A stretch of 64,000 nucleotides of DNA from Boseongicola sp. H5 (GTDB lineage Bacteria; Pseudomonadota; Alphaproteobacteria; Rhodobacterales; Rhodobacteraceae). The translations under genes and the position numbers were made by a program. Positions 35,577 to 44,142 of this stretch are shown in pieces. Every line of letters starts with the position of its first letter. Positions within the stretch are counted from its first letter, which is position 1. The notes below the pieces were generated by a model. It made no database searches. It was not told where the DNA came from and saw only the letters and a program-made list of their open reading frames with translations. The stretch is taken from NCBI GenBank assembly GCA_020622165.1, contig JACNMN010000009.1, positions 120,670-184,669 of the forward strand, in the 5' to 3' direction.

Positions 35577-37082
35577 TCATATCTCCCCCGCCAGTTCGGG
35601 TCCGCGGCCGCGGCCATCGGGACCGAGGGGACCGGGGCGACCGCCGCTGTCTGTCCCGGCATTCTCAACGCTTCTTTCCTTCGAAGAGCCGATGCGGGGC
35701 AGGACACCCGCCAGCGGGACGACCATGGTCGCCACAAGCCCGCCTTGCGGACGGTTCGCCATACGGATCTCGCCACCATGCGCCCGGATAATGGAGCGGG
35801 CGATGGACAGCCCAAGCCCGTGCCCGCCGGTCTCGCGTGAACGCGACCCTTCGAGCCGGAAGAACGGGTCGAAGACCTGCTCCAGCTTGTCGGAGGGTAT
35901 GCCTGGCCCCCGGTCGCGTATCTCGATCAGCAGGGTGTCGTCGTCGGTCCGCCATGTGATCTGCGCATCACGACCGTACCGGGTTGCATTCTCGGCCACG
36001 TTGCGCAGAGCGCGGCGGAACGCGACGGGCCGGAGGCGGGCCTCAACTCCCGGGCCGCCAACGATATCGGGCGGGTCGATCATGTCCGCGACCAGATCGT
36101 GCAGAAAGGGACCAATATCGACCGTTCTCGGCTCCTCGGTGCCGGTCAGGTCCTCCGCGAAGCTCAGGGTGGCCTCGGCCATGGTCTGCATTTCCTCGAT
36201 CGACTCGATCAGGCTTTCACGGGTCTCGTCCTCGTCGACCAACTCGGCCCTGACGCGCAGCGCCGTGAGCGGGGACCGCAGATCGTGCCCCACCGCGGCG
36301 AGCACACGCGTCCTGTCGGCCACGAAACGGGTCAGACGATCCTGCATCTGATTGAAGGCCCGCGTCAGATCCTCCACCTCTTCGGGACCGACAAGGGGCA
36401 AGGGCACCGCGTCCTGGCCGCGGCCGAGCCGCTCTGCCGCACCGGCGAGCTTCCGCAACGGCCCCGTCAGCCGCGTGACCAGAAACCAGCACATCGTGAT
36501 CAGCATGAGCGCGGCCGTAAGGGCAAAGGTGAGTGTCGAGAAAAGTGGCCATTGCAGCGGCGGACGCTCAAACCGGGTCCCGACATTCAGCCACCGGCCA
36601 CCTGCAAGCGCGATGGACAGGGTCATTTCCAGTGCCGCCGTCTCACCTTGCATCATGGAACGGTGCATTTCCGCCATCTCGGGCGAGAGGTTCGGCAATG
36701 GAAGGACCGGCGTTTCGATATCGTCGAGCCTGACCCGGATGTCGCGGCTGTAGCTGTCGCCCAGAAGTGCCCGCACACGCGCTTCCACCGCTGCCGCGTG
36801 ATGGTGATCGGGCTCGGTCACACTGGGTGTGTCGGACAAATCGAACCGGACGAGCGGGGAGTCCGCGGCGCGCAGGATCGACGCCTGAAGATCGGGCGGC
36901 GCCTCTTCCAGAAGCCGGGCGACATTGGCGGCCCGGCCCGCAGCCTCGAAGCCGAGCGCCGCACGGATGGCGAGACTTCGCTCGTCCACGAACAGCCACA
37001 GGCTGATGGCCTGTGCGACGACGAGCGCGGCCATGATCAGGATCAGGAGTTGCGATCGCAGGCTTCGGAAGGGACGGATCAT
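35577..37082 (-). CDS. sensor histidine kinase of a copper-locus two-component system
   Basis: Membrane sensor of 501 residues. TM1 at about 10-33 (LLILIMAALVVAQAISLW) and TM2 near 180-203 flank a periplasmic domain of about 145 residues with a His cluster (PDHHHAAAV) that could bind metal. HAMP follows, then the H-box AAVGHDLRSPLTALR, N-box NVAENATRYG, G1 DRGPGIP, F-box FDPFFR and G2 GGHGLGLSI. A disordered Gly/Arg tail ends the protein. The ATG at 37082 overlaps the regulator stop. Copper as the signal is inferred from context. Confidence 0.93.
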   Translation of the reverse strand: MIRPFRSLRSQLLILIMAALVVAQAISLWLFVDERSLAIRAALGFEAAGRAANVARLLEEAPPDLQASILRAADSPLVRFDLSDTPSVTEPDHHHAAAVEARVRALLGDSYSRDIRVRLDDIETPVLPLPNLSPEMAEMHRSMMQGETAALEMTLSIALAGGRWLNVGTRFERPPLQWPLFSTLTFALTAALMLITMCWFLVTRLTGPLRKLAGAAERLGRGQDAVPLPLVGPEEVEDLTRAFNQMQDRLTRFVADRTRVLAAVGHDLRSPLTALRVRAELVDEDETRESLIESIEEMQTMAEATLSFAEDLTGTEEPRTVDIGPFLHDLVADMIDPPDIVGGPGVEARLRPVAFRRALRNVAENATRYGRDAQITWRTDDDTLLIEIRDRGPGIPSDKLEQVFDPFFRLEGSRSRETGGHGLGLSIARSIIRAHGGEIRMANRPQGGLVATMVVPLAGVLPRIGSSKERSVENAGTDSGGRPGPLGPDGRGRGPELAGEI

Positions 37083-37801
37083 TCGATGACCTCGACATCG
37101 GCAACCAGACAATACCCGCCGTTCCTGACCGTGGTGATGATCCTTGGTTGCAGCGGGTCGGGCTCGATCTTGCGTCGCAGCCTGCTGATCTGATTGTCGA
37201 TCGTCCGGTCCATGGGTCCGGCGGCACGGCCCGAGGTCAGATCGAGCAACTGATCCCGGCTGAGAACGATACGCGGTCTCTCCAGCAACACGGTCAGCAA
37301 CCGGAAGTCCGCTGTCGTCAGGGCCAACCGGTCGCCGCGCGGCGTCGCGATCGCGTGCCCATCCGTTTCCAGTGTCATGCCCGCGAAGCGAACACGTTTT
37401 CCCGCGAACGCGCCGGCGTGATTTTCAACTGTCGAACTCCTCCGCAGCACGGCCTTTATCCGCGCCAGCAGTTCGCGGGGGTTGAACGGTTTCGGCAGAT
37501 AGTCATCGGCGCCGAGTTCCAGCCCGACGATACGGTCCGTCTCTTTTCCGAGCGCGGTCAGCATGATGATCGGGAGCTTCCTTTGCGGCGCCAGCCTGCG
37601 GCAAACGGAAAGCCCGTCCTCGCCCGGCATCATCACATCGAGCACCAGAAGATCATAGTGACCTCCGGCAAGGCGCAGATCCATTTCGATCGCATCCTTG
37701 GCCGCAGTTGCGCGCATACCGTTCTTTTCCAAAAACCGGGTCACCGATTCCCGGATCTGACGATGGTCGTCCACGACCAGGATATGGGGGCTTGCGGACA
37801 T
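37079..37801 (-). CDS. OmpR-family response regulator
   Basis: DNA-binding regulator of 240 residues. Receiver domain with acidic pocket VVDD (10-12), phospho-acceptor Asp55 in LLVLDVMMPG and conserved Lys in DYLPKPF. The C-terminal winged helix includes LALTTADFRLLTVLLERPRI and RLRRKIEPDP, then TVRNGGYCLVADV. Two adjacent ATGs at 37804 and 37801 follow AGGGAG; the second has the better spacing. It is the cognate partner of the kinase. Confidence 0.94.
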   Translation of the reverse strand: MSASPHILVVDDHRQIRESVTRFLEKNGMRATAAKDAIEMDLRLAGGHYDLLVLDVMMPGEDGLSVCRRLAPQRKLPIIMLTALGKETDRIVGLELGADDYLPKPFNPRELLARIKAVLRRSSTVENHAGAFAGKRVRFAGMTLETDGHAIATPRGDRLALTTADFRLLTVLLERPRIVLSRDQLLDLTSGRAAGPMDRTIDNQISRLRRKIEPDPLQPRIITTVRNGGYCLVADVEVIE

Positions 37802-37845
37802 CATCTCCCTGTCTAACAAACCGGCGTTTCCCGGTCAGAGCCAGT

Positions 37846-37863
37846 TTTGTCTCCGTTTGTATC
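37846..37863. promoter_or_regulatory. TTTGTMTC direct repeat upstream of the response regulator
   Basis: TTTGTCTC-CG-TTTGTATC has the same 10-bp-period direct repeat as at 35459. It lies 45 bp before the response-regulator start, suggesting autoregulation. Confidence 0.5.
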
Positions 37864-37886
37864 AGACCGGCCGCCTGCGACACGCG

Positions 37887-37894
37887 GATACAAA
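37887..37894. promoter_or_regulatory. inverted TTTGTATC half-site before the EF-hand gene
   Basis: GATACAAA here is the inverse of TTTGTATC at 37856-37863, giving a divergent arrangement between the regulator and the EF-hand gene. It lies 77 bp before the EF-hand start. Confidence 0.4.
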
Positions 37895-37970
37895 TCCGTC
37901 CATGACGCCGGTTCCGATTTCCGGTGTGACTACCGACATGATGCGGGCAAGGCAAACGGAGGATCACAGA

Positions 37971-38558
37971 ATGAATTTGCGTGGAAAGATGGCGGCTGCC
38001 GGAGTGGCGGTTGTGCTGACAGCCGGGGCCGCCGCCGCAGATAGCGGGCCGCATCATGGCGATGGCGACAGGATGGGAACGGGCATGCATGGCGACATGA
38101 TGCAGATGATGATGCGCATGCATGGCATGATGGGTGGCGGCGGCATGATGCCGGGCATGGGCATGATGGGCGGCCAAATGGGCATGTCTCCCGGAATGGG
38201 AATGATGGGCCCCATGGGCATCATGTCCGACATGGATGGGGATGGCGACGGCGTTGTGACGCCCGAAGAGGCGCGCGCGGCGTTTGGCAATTTCCTCACC
38301 GAATATGATGCGAACGGCGACGGAACGCTGTCCATCGAAGAGTTCGAAACGCTGCACAGCGCACTCATCCGCGAGATGATGGTCGACCGGTTCCAGCATC
38401 TGGACGCCGATGGCGATGGAGCGATTACGGAGGAAGAAATGCAGGCGCCGGCCTTGAAGACTCAACTTATGCAGGGCGGGCGCGCGCATATGACGGACGG
38501 CAGCGGAAGCACGCCGGGCCAGATGATGGGCGGCGGCGGACGCATGCAGGATAACTGA
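37971..38558 (+). CDS. secreted Met/His-rich EF-hand protein
   Basis: Periplasmic protein of 195 residues. The signal peptide (MNLRGKMAAAGVAVVLTAGAAAA) is followed by a very Met/Gly/His-rich stretch (about 30-90: repeats of MMxM and GMGMMG), suited to Cu+ or Ag+ binding. Three EF-hand-like loops follow: DMDGDGDGVVTPEE, DANGDGTLSIEE and DADGDGAITEEE. The start follows GGAGG at good spacing. It is divergent from the two-component genes and probably their target. Confidence 0.85.
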   Translation: MNLRGKMAAAGVAVVLTAGAAAADSGPHHGDGDRMGTGMHGDMMQMMMRMHGMMGGGGMMPGMGMMGGQMGMSPGMGMMGPMGIMSDMDGDGDGVVTPEEARAAFGNFLTEYDANGDGTLSIEEFETLHSALIREMMVDRFQHLDADGDGAITEEEMQAPALKTQLMQGGRAHMTDGSGSTPGQMMGGGGRMQDN

Positions 38559-38583
38559 CATCTCTGTCAGGACACATCGCAAT

Positions 38584-38611
38584 CCGGGGCCGGAGTGATC
38601 CTCCGGCCCGG
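38584..38611 (+). terminator. hairpin after the EF-hand gene
   Basis: An 11-bp GC stem with one bulged G (CCGGGGCCGGAG against CTCCGGCCCGG) and a TGATC loop lies 25 bp after the EF-hand stop. There is no T-run, so it may be an attenuator or mRNA stabiliser before the next gene. Confidence 0.45.
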
Positions 38612-38640
38612 AACCGTCCTTGGCGGAGGGGATGCCCGAG

Positions 38641-39473
38641 ATGCCCTATTCACATGATCGCCAGCCGACGGGCGAAGGCTCTGCGCAAGGCTTCGGCAGG
38701 GCGGAGGGACGTCCAGGTTCCGGCGTCAGCCGCATCTCTGCCTGGGTGACATGGATACTGGCCTTTGCCGTCGTGATCGGGATCGCGGCCGCCGCTATGG
38801 GCGTGCTCGACATCGACCGCGCCATGGTCGATGCATGGGTGACAGGCGCGGGGGCCTGGGGACCGCTTGCCGTGATCGGCCTCATGGTATCGCCGTGGTG
38901 GCAAGCCCGATCCCCAGCGCACCGATCGCATTGGCCGCCGGTGCAGCCTATGGGCATTACGCGGGCGCCGTCTATGTGGCGCTTGGGGCCGAGGCGGGCG
39001 CGCTTATCGCGTTTCTGGTCGCAAGGGGCGTCGGGCGCGGACCTGTCGAAAGATGGCTTGGCGACAAAGCCGACTACGGATTGCTCGGATCCCAAAACGC
39101 GCTGACGCTTGTCGTCTTCGCAAGCCGTCTCCTGCCCTTCGTTTCCTTCGATGGCATGAGTTATGCCGCGGGCCTCAGCCGGCTCCAACTCTGGCGGTTC
39201 GCGCTTGCGACGATGGCCGGTATCCTCCCCGCCAGTTTTGTTCTCGCGCATTTCGGAAGTGTCGCCGTCGATGGCGGCCTGGGCATGAAATGGATCGTTG
39301 CAGGGCTGGGTCTGGCGACGGCGCTGCCGATCCTGATGCTTGCCCTGCGCCGGTCGCATCGCAAGGGCAAATCCAATCGCGACCCGGAGCGGCAAACAGA
39401 GCCGACCGAGCCCTGCCCGCGCCAACGTGCAGCCCATGAAGGGGCCCAAGGCAACGGAAGGCCCGCCCCTTGA
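38641..39473 (+). pseudogene. VTT/TVP38-DedA-family membrane protein with frameshift
   Basis: Membrane protein of the TVP38/TMEM64 type. The first part, from MPYSHDRQPTGEG to GPLAVIGLMV, is in one frame; after 38885-38892 it continues in another as AVVASPIPSAPIALAAGAAYGHYAGAV and on to 39473. One base appears to be missing around ATGGTATCGCC. Joined, it gives about 277 residues with the family motif and five or six helices. The C-terminal tail is charged. It could be a real inactivating mutation or a sequence error. An ATG at 38632 is an alternative start. Confidence 0.78.
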
Positions 39474-39500
39474 CCTTCCAGTAACTGGAATCCCTACATT
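39470..39500 (+). promoter_or_regulatory. CueR-type (MerR family) copper-responsive promoter
   Basis: A -35 TTGACC (39470-39475) and -10 TACATT (39495-39500) are separated by exactly 19 bp, the long spacer of MerR-family promoters. The spacer holds the dyad CCTTCCAGTAACTGGAA, close to the CueR operator. It lies 22 bp before the ATPase start and overlaps the stop of the VTT gene. No cueR-like gene is nearby. Confidence 0.8.
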
Positions 39501-39521
39501 GTCCGCCTAAGGAGAATTTGA

Positions 39522-41858
39522 ATGACCGATCACACTCATCGACATCATACCGCCGAACCCGCTCCGGGCATGGAGATCGCGGCAGATCCCGTTTGCGGTA
39601 TGCAGGTCGAGATAGGCAACGGCGCACGGTCGCGGGAGTATGGCGGCGATACGTTTTGGTTTTGCTCTGAGGCCTGCGAAGATGCGTTCCAAGCGGATCC
39701 TTACTTCTACGCGTCCGGTTCCGCGTCCAGCCGCGCCGCCATCGTAAACCCCGACGCCGTCTGGACCTGCCCGATGCACCCCGAGATCATCCGCGATGAA
39801 CCGGGAAGCTGCCCGATATGCGGCATGGCGCTGGAACCGGTGGTGCCCTCCGATGAACCAAGCCACGAGCTTGTCGATTTCACGCGGCGCATGTGGATCT
39901 CCGCGGCGGCGGCGGTCCCTCTTGTCGCCATTACCATGGGCGACCTCGTCGGGCTCGACCTGCGCGGTTGGCTCGGGCACCGCGTATCCATCTATGCGGA
40001 ATTCGCTCTCGCAACCCCAATCATCCTCTGGGCGGCGCTGCCGTTCTTCCGCCGTGGTATCAATTCGATCCGCAACGTTTCGCCGAACATGTGGACGCTG
40101 ATCGCGCTTGGCGTGGGTGCGGCCTATCTCTACTCACTGGTGGCGACCTTCGCGCCCGGCGTGTTCCCCGATGAATACCAGATGGGCTATGGCGTCGGCA
40201 CCTATTACGAGGCCGCCGTGGTCATCGTCGCGCTGGTGTTCGTCGGACAGGTGCTGGAACTGCGCGCGCGCGAACGCACCGGCGACGCGATCCGCGCGCT
40301 GCTCGATCTCGCGCCCAAGACCGCCCGGCGCATACTGCCGGACGGCAGCGAATACGACGCGCCGCTGGAAAACATCGTAGAAGGCGACCTTTTGCGGGTC
40401 AGGCCGGGCGACAGCGTACCGGTGGACGGCGAGGTGATCGAAGGCCGGTCCTCCGTCGACGAGAGTATGATCACGGGCGAACCCGTGCCGGTGGAGAAGA
40501 CAACCGGCGCGCGCGTGACCGGCGGCACGATCAACAAGAACGGCACGCTGGCGATCCGCGCGACGCAGGTCGGCGCGGACACGGTGCTGGCCCAGATCGT
40601 CGAGATGGTCGCCGGCGCGCGGCGGTCGCGGGCGCCGATACAGGGGCTGGCAGATCGGGTTTCGTCGGTCTTCGTGCCGACCGTTGTGGTCATCGCCATC
40701 GTCGCTTTCTTCACCTGGCTCTCCTTCGGTCCCGAACCCGCATTGGCCTACGCCATCGCTTCGGCCGTCTCCGTGCTGATCATCGCCTGCCCCTGCGCGC
40801 TTGGGCTCGCCACGCCGATCTCGATCACCACCGCGGCCGGGCGCGGCGCGCTGGCCGGTGTGCTGATCAAGGACGCCGAGGCGCTGGAACGGATGGCGCG
40901 GGTCGATACGGTGATCGTCGACAAGACCGGCACGTTGACCGAAGGCAAACCCAAGCTCACCGATGTCCTGGCGCTTGAGGGGCACGAGGAGACCGAGGTC
41001 CTGTCACTCGCCGCCGCGCTGGAACGCGGCTCGGAGCATCCGTTGGCCGACGCCATCGTCGAGGGCGCCCGCGCGCGCGGCCTGGAGCCCGGACGGGTGG
41101 ACGACTTCGACGCGGTCACCGGCAAGGGTGTCCGCGGCATCGTCGGCGCCCGTCCCGTCGCTCTCGGCAACCGCGCCATGATGGAGGAACTGGGCATTCG
41201 GACCGATGCCGCCGAGGAGACGGCTGACGGATTTCGTATCGAGGGAAAAACGGCGATGTTCGTTGCCGTCGACGGGGCGCTGGCGGGGATTGTGGCCGTG
41301 GCCGACCCGATCAAGGCAAGTACGCAAGCCGCGATCCGCGACCTGCATGCCCTGGGGCTGACGGTGATCATGGCGACGGGTGACAACCAGCGCACAGCAG
41401 AAGCGGTGGCACGGAAACTCGGGATCGACGAGGTGCGGGCCGGCGTCCTGCCGGAGGACAAGAAGAACCTTGTGGAGGAACTCCGCGCCAAGGGAGCGAA
41501 GATCGCCATGGCGGGCGACGGCGTGAACGACGCGCCCGCCCTTGCGGCGGCGGATGTGGGCATCGCCATGAGCACCGGCGCGGATGTGGCCGTCGAAAGC
41601 GCGGGGATCACCCTCATGCGCGGCGACCTCGTGGGGCTCGTGCGCGCCCGGAAGCTGGCCAAGGGCACCCTGCGCAACATCAAGCAGAACCTGTTCTTCG
41701 CCTTTGCCTATAACGCGGCGGGTGTGCCCATTGCAGCCGGGGTTCTCTTCCCCTTCGTCGGACTGTTGCTGTCGCCCATGATTGCGGCGGCCGCGATGAG
41801 CCTGTCTTCCGTTTCGGTGATCTCGAACGCGCTCAGACTTCGGCGGCTGGACCTCTGA
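39522..41858 (+). CDS. Cu+-translocating P-type ATPase (YHS and heavy-metal-binding N-terminus)
   Basis: Copper exporter of 778 residues. The N-terminus is His-rich (TDHTHRHH), then a YHS-type domain ([22 protein letters not shown]) and a heavy-metal-binding domain ([18 protein letters not shown]). There is no HMA domain. The core has TGEPVPVEK, the transmembrane ACPCALG metal site, DKTGTLTEG phosphorylation Asp, SEHPLADAI with the HP motif and [12 protein letters not shown] in helix 7 and MSLSS in helix 8 mark PIB-1 (Cu+) ATPases. The start follows AAGGAGAATTTGA. Confidence 0.94.
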   Translation: MTDHTHRHHTAEPAPGMEIAADPVCGMQVEIGNGARSREYGGDTFWFCSEACEDAFQADPYFYASGSASSRAAIVNPDAVWTCPMHPEIIRDEPGSCPICGMALEPVVPSDEPSHELVDFTRRMWISAAAAVPLVAITMGDLVGLDLRGWLGHRVSIYAEFALATPIILWAALPFFRRGINSIRNVSPNMWTLIALGVGAAYLYSLVATFAPGVFPDEYQMGYGVGTYYEAAVVIVALVFVGQVLELRARERTGDAIRALLDLAPKTARRILPDGSEYDAPLENIVEGDLLRVRPGDSVPVDGEVIEGRSSVDESMITGEPVPVEKTTGARVTGGTINKNGTLAIRATQVGADTVLAQIVEMVAGARRSRAPIQGLADRVSSVFVPTVVVIAIVAFFTWLSFGPEPALAYAIASAVSVLIIACPCALGLATPISITTAAGRGALAGVLIKDAEALERMARVDTVIVDKTGTLTEGKPKLTDVLALEGHEETEVLSLAAALERGSEHPLADAIVEGARARGLEPGRVDDFDAVTGKGVRGIVGARPVALGNRAMMEELGIRTDAAEETADGFRIEGKTAMFVAVDGALAGIVAVADPIKASTQAAIRDLHALGLTVIMATGDNQRTAEAVARKLGIDEVRAGVLPEDKKNLVEELRAKGAKIAMAGDGVNDAPALAAADVGIAMSTGADVAVESAGITLMRGDLVGLVRARKLAKGTLRNIKQNLFFAFAYNAAGVPIAAGVLFPFVGLLLSPMIAAAAMSLSSVSVISNALRLRRLDL

Positions 41859-41994
41859 CGGGTATGGATTGGAGCGCCTTCAAACCCGCCGGGAAATCGG
41901 CCGCAAGGTGTTGTGGCCCCGCGCAACGGTCTTCCAATGGGCTTGCCTCCTGCGCGCGAGCCTCTAGAAATCAGCATGAAAAGGAGAACCTGAA

Positions 41995-42189
41995 ATGAGG
42001 TTTCACGTCCCCGACATGAGCTGCGGCCATTGCACGGACGCCATCGACAAGACCCTCAAGGCGATCGACCCCGATGCCCGGGTCGATACCGATCTGGCTT
42101 CAAAGACGCTCACGGTCGTGTCGAACAAGGATGCCGTTGCGCTTCAGGCCGCTCTCAGAGAGGCCGGCTATCCCGCCACCCCGGTTTGA
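41995..42189 (+). CDS. copZ: CopZ-like heavy-metal-associated copper chaperone
   Basis: HMA-fold metallochaperone of 64 residues with the Cu+ site MSCGHC at about 8-13 and a closing hydrophobic EAGYP. It would carry Cu+ to the adjacent ATPase, which lacks its own HMA domain. The start follows AAAAGGAGAACCTGAA. It lies 136 bp after the ATPase. Confidence 0.9.
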   Translation: MRFHVPDMSCGHCTDAIDKTLKAIDPDARVDTDLASKTLTVVSNKDAVALQAALREAGYPATPV

Positions 42190-42245
42190 CAGGATGAAAC
42201 GATCCTTCGGTGCAAAAGGCTTTCGCTGATGAACGGAGTTTTGGA

Positions 42246-42713
42246 ATGGATAGTCAGATGAACAGACGTGCTTTTCTTCTCGCGGGCGCTGCGGCCGCCG
42301 GACTGGCCGGCAAAGGTGCCGCGCAAGCGCTGGCGCCGCGGATGCAGGTCTACAAGTCGCCGACCTGCGGATGCTGCTCGGCCTGGATCGAACATGCAGA
42401 GCGCGCAGGATTTGCCGTCGATGCGCAAAACCTCGATCAGGACACGCTTTATGCGCTCAAGGCGCGGCTCGGGATCGCGCCCGAAATGGCCTCCTGCCAC
42501 ACCACGCTTGTGGACGGATATGTGGTCGAGGGCCACGTGCCCGTCCGCGATATCCAGCGTCTGCTGGCCGATCGCCCGGACGCGCTCGGGCTGACGGTTC
42601 CGGGCATGCCGATCGGGTCGCCGGGCATGGAGATGGGCGATCAACGCGAGGCGTTCGATACGCTGCTGGTCCTGCGTGACGGGACGACCGAGGTGTTTGA
42701 GCGACACGCGTGA
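42246..42713 (+). CDS. DUF411 metal-binding protein
   Basis: Periplasmic metal-handling protein of 155 residues. The N-terminus MDSQMNRRAFLLAGAAAAG is a Tat-type signal. The mature part has the CxxC(C) metal site in YKSPTCGCCSAWIEHAE and the DUF411 landmarks MASCHTTLVDGYVVEGHVP and LTVPGMPIGSPGMEM. Such proteins occur in copper-resistance loci as metallochaperones. The ATG at 42246 follows GGAG by 7 nt. The final gene of the copper island. Confidence 0.88.
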   Translation: MDSQMNRRAFLLAGAAAAGLAGKGAAQALAPRMQVYKSPTCGCCSAWIEHAERAGFAVDAQNLDQDTLYALKARLGIAPEMASCHTTLVDGYVVEGHVPVRDIQRLLADRPDALGLTVPGMPIGSPGMEMGDQREAFDTLLVLRDGTTEVFERHA

Positions 42714-43182
42714 ATGAGTTGCCTAGGGGCCTGTGATTTGCCGGCAATCTTTGAAACCGTGGGGCCGGTTCGTCTGGCATGATCCGTCGACCGGTTCCGA
42801 GGTCGAAGCGATGCGCCGAGCGTCGGTTGGTGTGGGCTGCATGCATCTTCGGACAAGCTCCGTGGCCTCCCGATCACTCGAAAATGCGGCAGGATTGCAT
42901 GACACCTGCGGTTTAAAGGTACGCCTCGCGACGGCCGATTCGCCGATCACAAAGGCTGGTGCGCCATGCCCGTCGGCAATACTGGGCACAACCAGGAAGA
43001 CCGCTATTGGCTGCCGATCAACAGAGGCGATCGCATAGCAATGCCGTTGCGTGGAAAGGCAGGGCATGCTGTTTCTCGCCTAGCTCGATTGCGCACGCCG
43101 CTCCGTTGCTACTTCGGGCTGCCTCTCGGAAGTGGTTGGCTGTTGCAGGTCATTAGCGACAAGTCGCTTGCGAGAGGGCAGA
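42714..43182. other. intergenic region at the right end of the copper island
   Basis: About 470 bp between DUF411 and the hydrolase. Several frames of 60-115 codons cross it on both strands, but none shows a domain, signal peptide, convincing start or typical composition. It could be a degraded gene or insertion-sequence remnant. No feature is supported. Confidence 0.5.
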
Positions 43183-44019
43183 TCAGGCGTGCCCCTCCAT
43201 CCAGTCCATCAGAAGCCCGGTCACCCTGTCGGGCTGATCGAGCATCAGCCAGTGGCCGGCCTCATCGACCTGCTCGAACTGCCATTCCGCCTCCATGAAC
43301 CGTTCGGAGTCCGCGATCTGCGGTCGCCACATGAGCTCGTCCTGCGCGCCCCAGAGGCCGAGCGTGGGCACGGTGACGGGCACCGGCTCCGGCAGCTGGC
43401 CCGTCAGCGCGGCGAGCAGGATCTCGGCCACGGGATGCGCCAGTTCGATCCGCCGCATGGCCTGCAGATAGTCCGGCTCGGCCACCATGCGATCTGCGAT
43501 GGCATCGCGCTGCGGATGGCCGGCGAGAAAGAACCGCATGAAAGCCCCGTCGCTCGCCCTAAACAGTTCCGGCGCCAGTTCGGTCTGGGCGAGCAGGAAG
43601 TACCAGAGGTTGCTCAGCTTGCCATGGTCGAGATCGAACAGCGCCCCGCTATGGCCGACCGACAGGGCAGCATAGGACGCGAACCGCTGCGGGGCCGACG
43701 CCACCATCTCCCACCCGACCACCGCGCCCCAGTCATGGGCGACCAGATGGGCGCGGGCAATGTCCATCCTGTCCATCATCAAAAGCAGATCGGCGGCAAG
43801 GCGCGCGCCGGTATAGCGGCCAGTGTCCGGATGCCGCTCGCTCTTGCCGAAGCCCAGAAGGTCCGGCGCGAGCACGCGGTAGCCGGCCTCGACCAGAGCG
43901 GCCACCTGATGCCGCCATAGATCGCCATCGTCGGGCCAGCCATGGATGAGGATGACGGTCCTGTCCCCCGCGCCATGCTCCCTGGCGTGATAGGTCGCCC
44001 CGTTCAGCTCGATCTCCAT
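43183..44019 (-). CDS. alpha/beta hydrolase (epoxide hydrolase/haloalkane dehalogenase-like)
   Basis: Alpha/beta-fold hydrolase, 278 residues. Oxyanion motif HGWPDDGD at about 26-33, nucleophile Asp in VAHDWGAVVG, and catalytic His in DEAGHWLMLDQP. Asp as nucleophile and HGWPD point to epoxide hydrolases or dehalogenases. It is divergent from the XRE regulator, which probably controls it. Confidence 0.87.
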   Translation of the reverse strand: MEIELNGATYHAREHGAGDRTVILIHGWPDDGDLWRHQVAALVEAGYRVLAPDLLGFGKSERHPDTGRYTGARLAADLLLMMDRMDIARAHLVAHDWGAVVGWEMVASAPQRFASYAALSVGHSGALFDLDHGKLSNLWYFLLAQTELAPELFRASDGAFMRFFLAGHPQRDAIADRMVAEPDYLQAMRRIELAHPVAEILLAALTGQLPEPVPVTVPTLGLWGAQDELMWRPQIADSERFMEAEWQFEQVDEAGHWLMLDQPDRVTGLLMDWMEGHA

Positions 44020-44051
44020 TTGCGTACCTTTCTGACAACTGTTGAAGCCCT

Positions 44052-44066
44052 GACCGCAGAGCGGTC
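44052..44066. promoter_or_regulatory. inverted repeat in the hydrolase/XRE divergent region
   Basis: GACCGC-AGA-GCGGTC, perfect 6-bp arms with a 3-bp centre, 33 bp before the hydrolase start. It may be an operator or simply a small hairpin. Confidence 0.35.
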
Positions 44067-44106
44067 TTCGGCCATTGACGGATCTTTCCCGATCTCACAG
44101 CTTGAA

Positions 44107-44125
44107 GGTAATGGATGCAATTACC
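44107..44125. promoter_or_regulatory. probable XRE-regulator operator
   Basis: GGTAAT-GGATGCA-ATTACC is a perfect inverted repeat with 6-bp arms and a 7-bp centre. It lies 17 bp before the XRE start, in the divergent promoter region. Dyads of this kind are common for XRE dimers. Confidence 0.6.
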
Positions 44126-44142
44126 CCCAGGTTATCGAACCG

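Noticed and set aside
41930..41975. A second CueR-like site before copZ
   Set aside because: GTCTTCCAATGGGCTTGCC looks partly palindromic, but no -35/-10 pair with 19-bp spacing fits.
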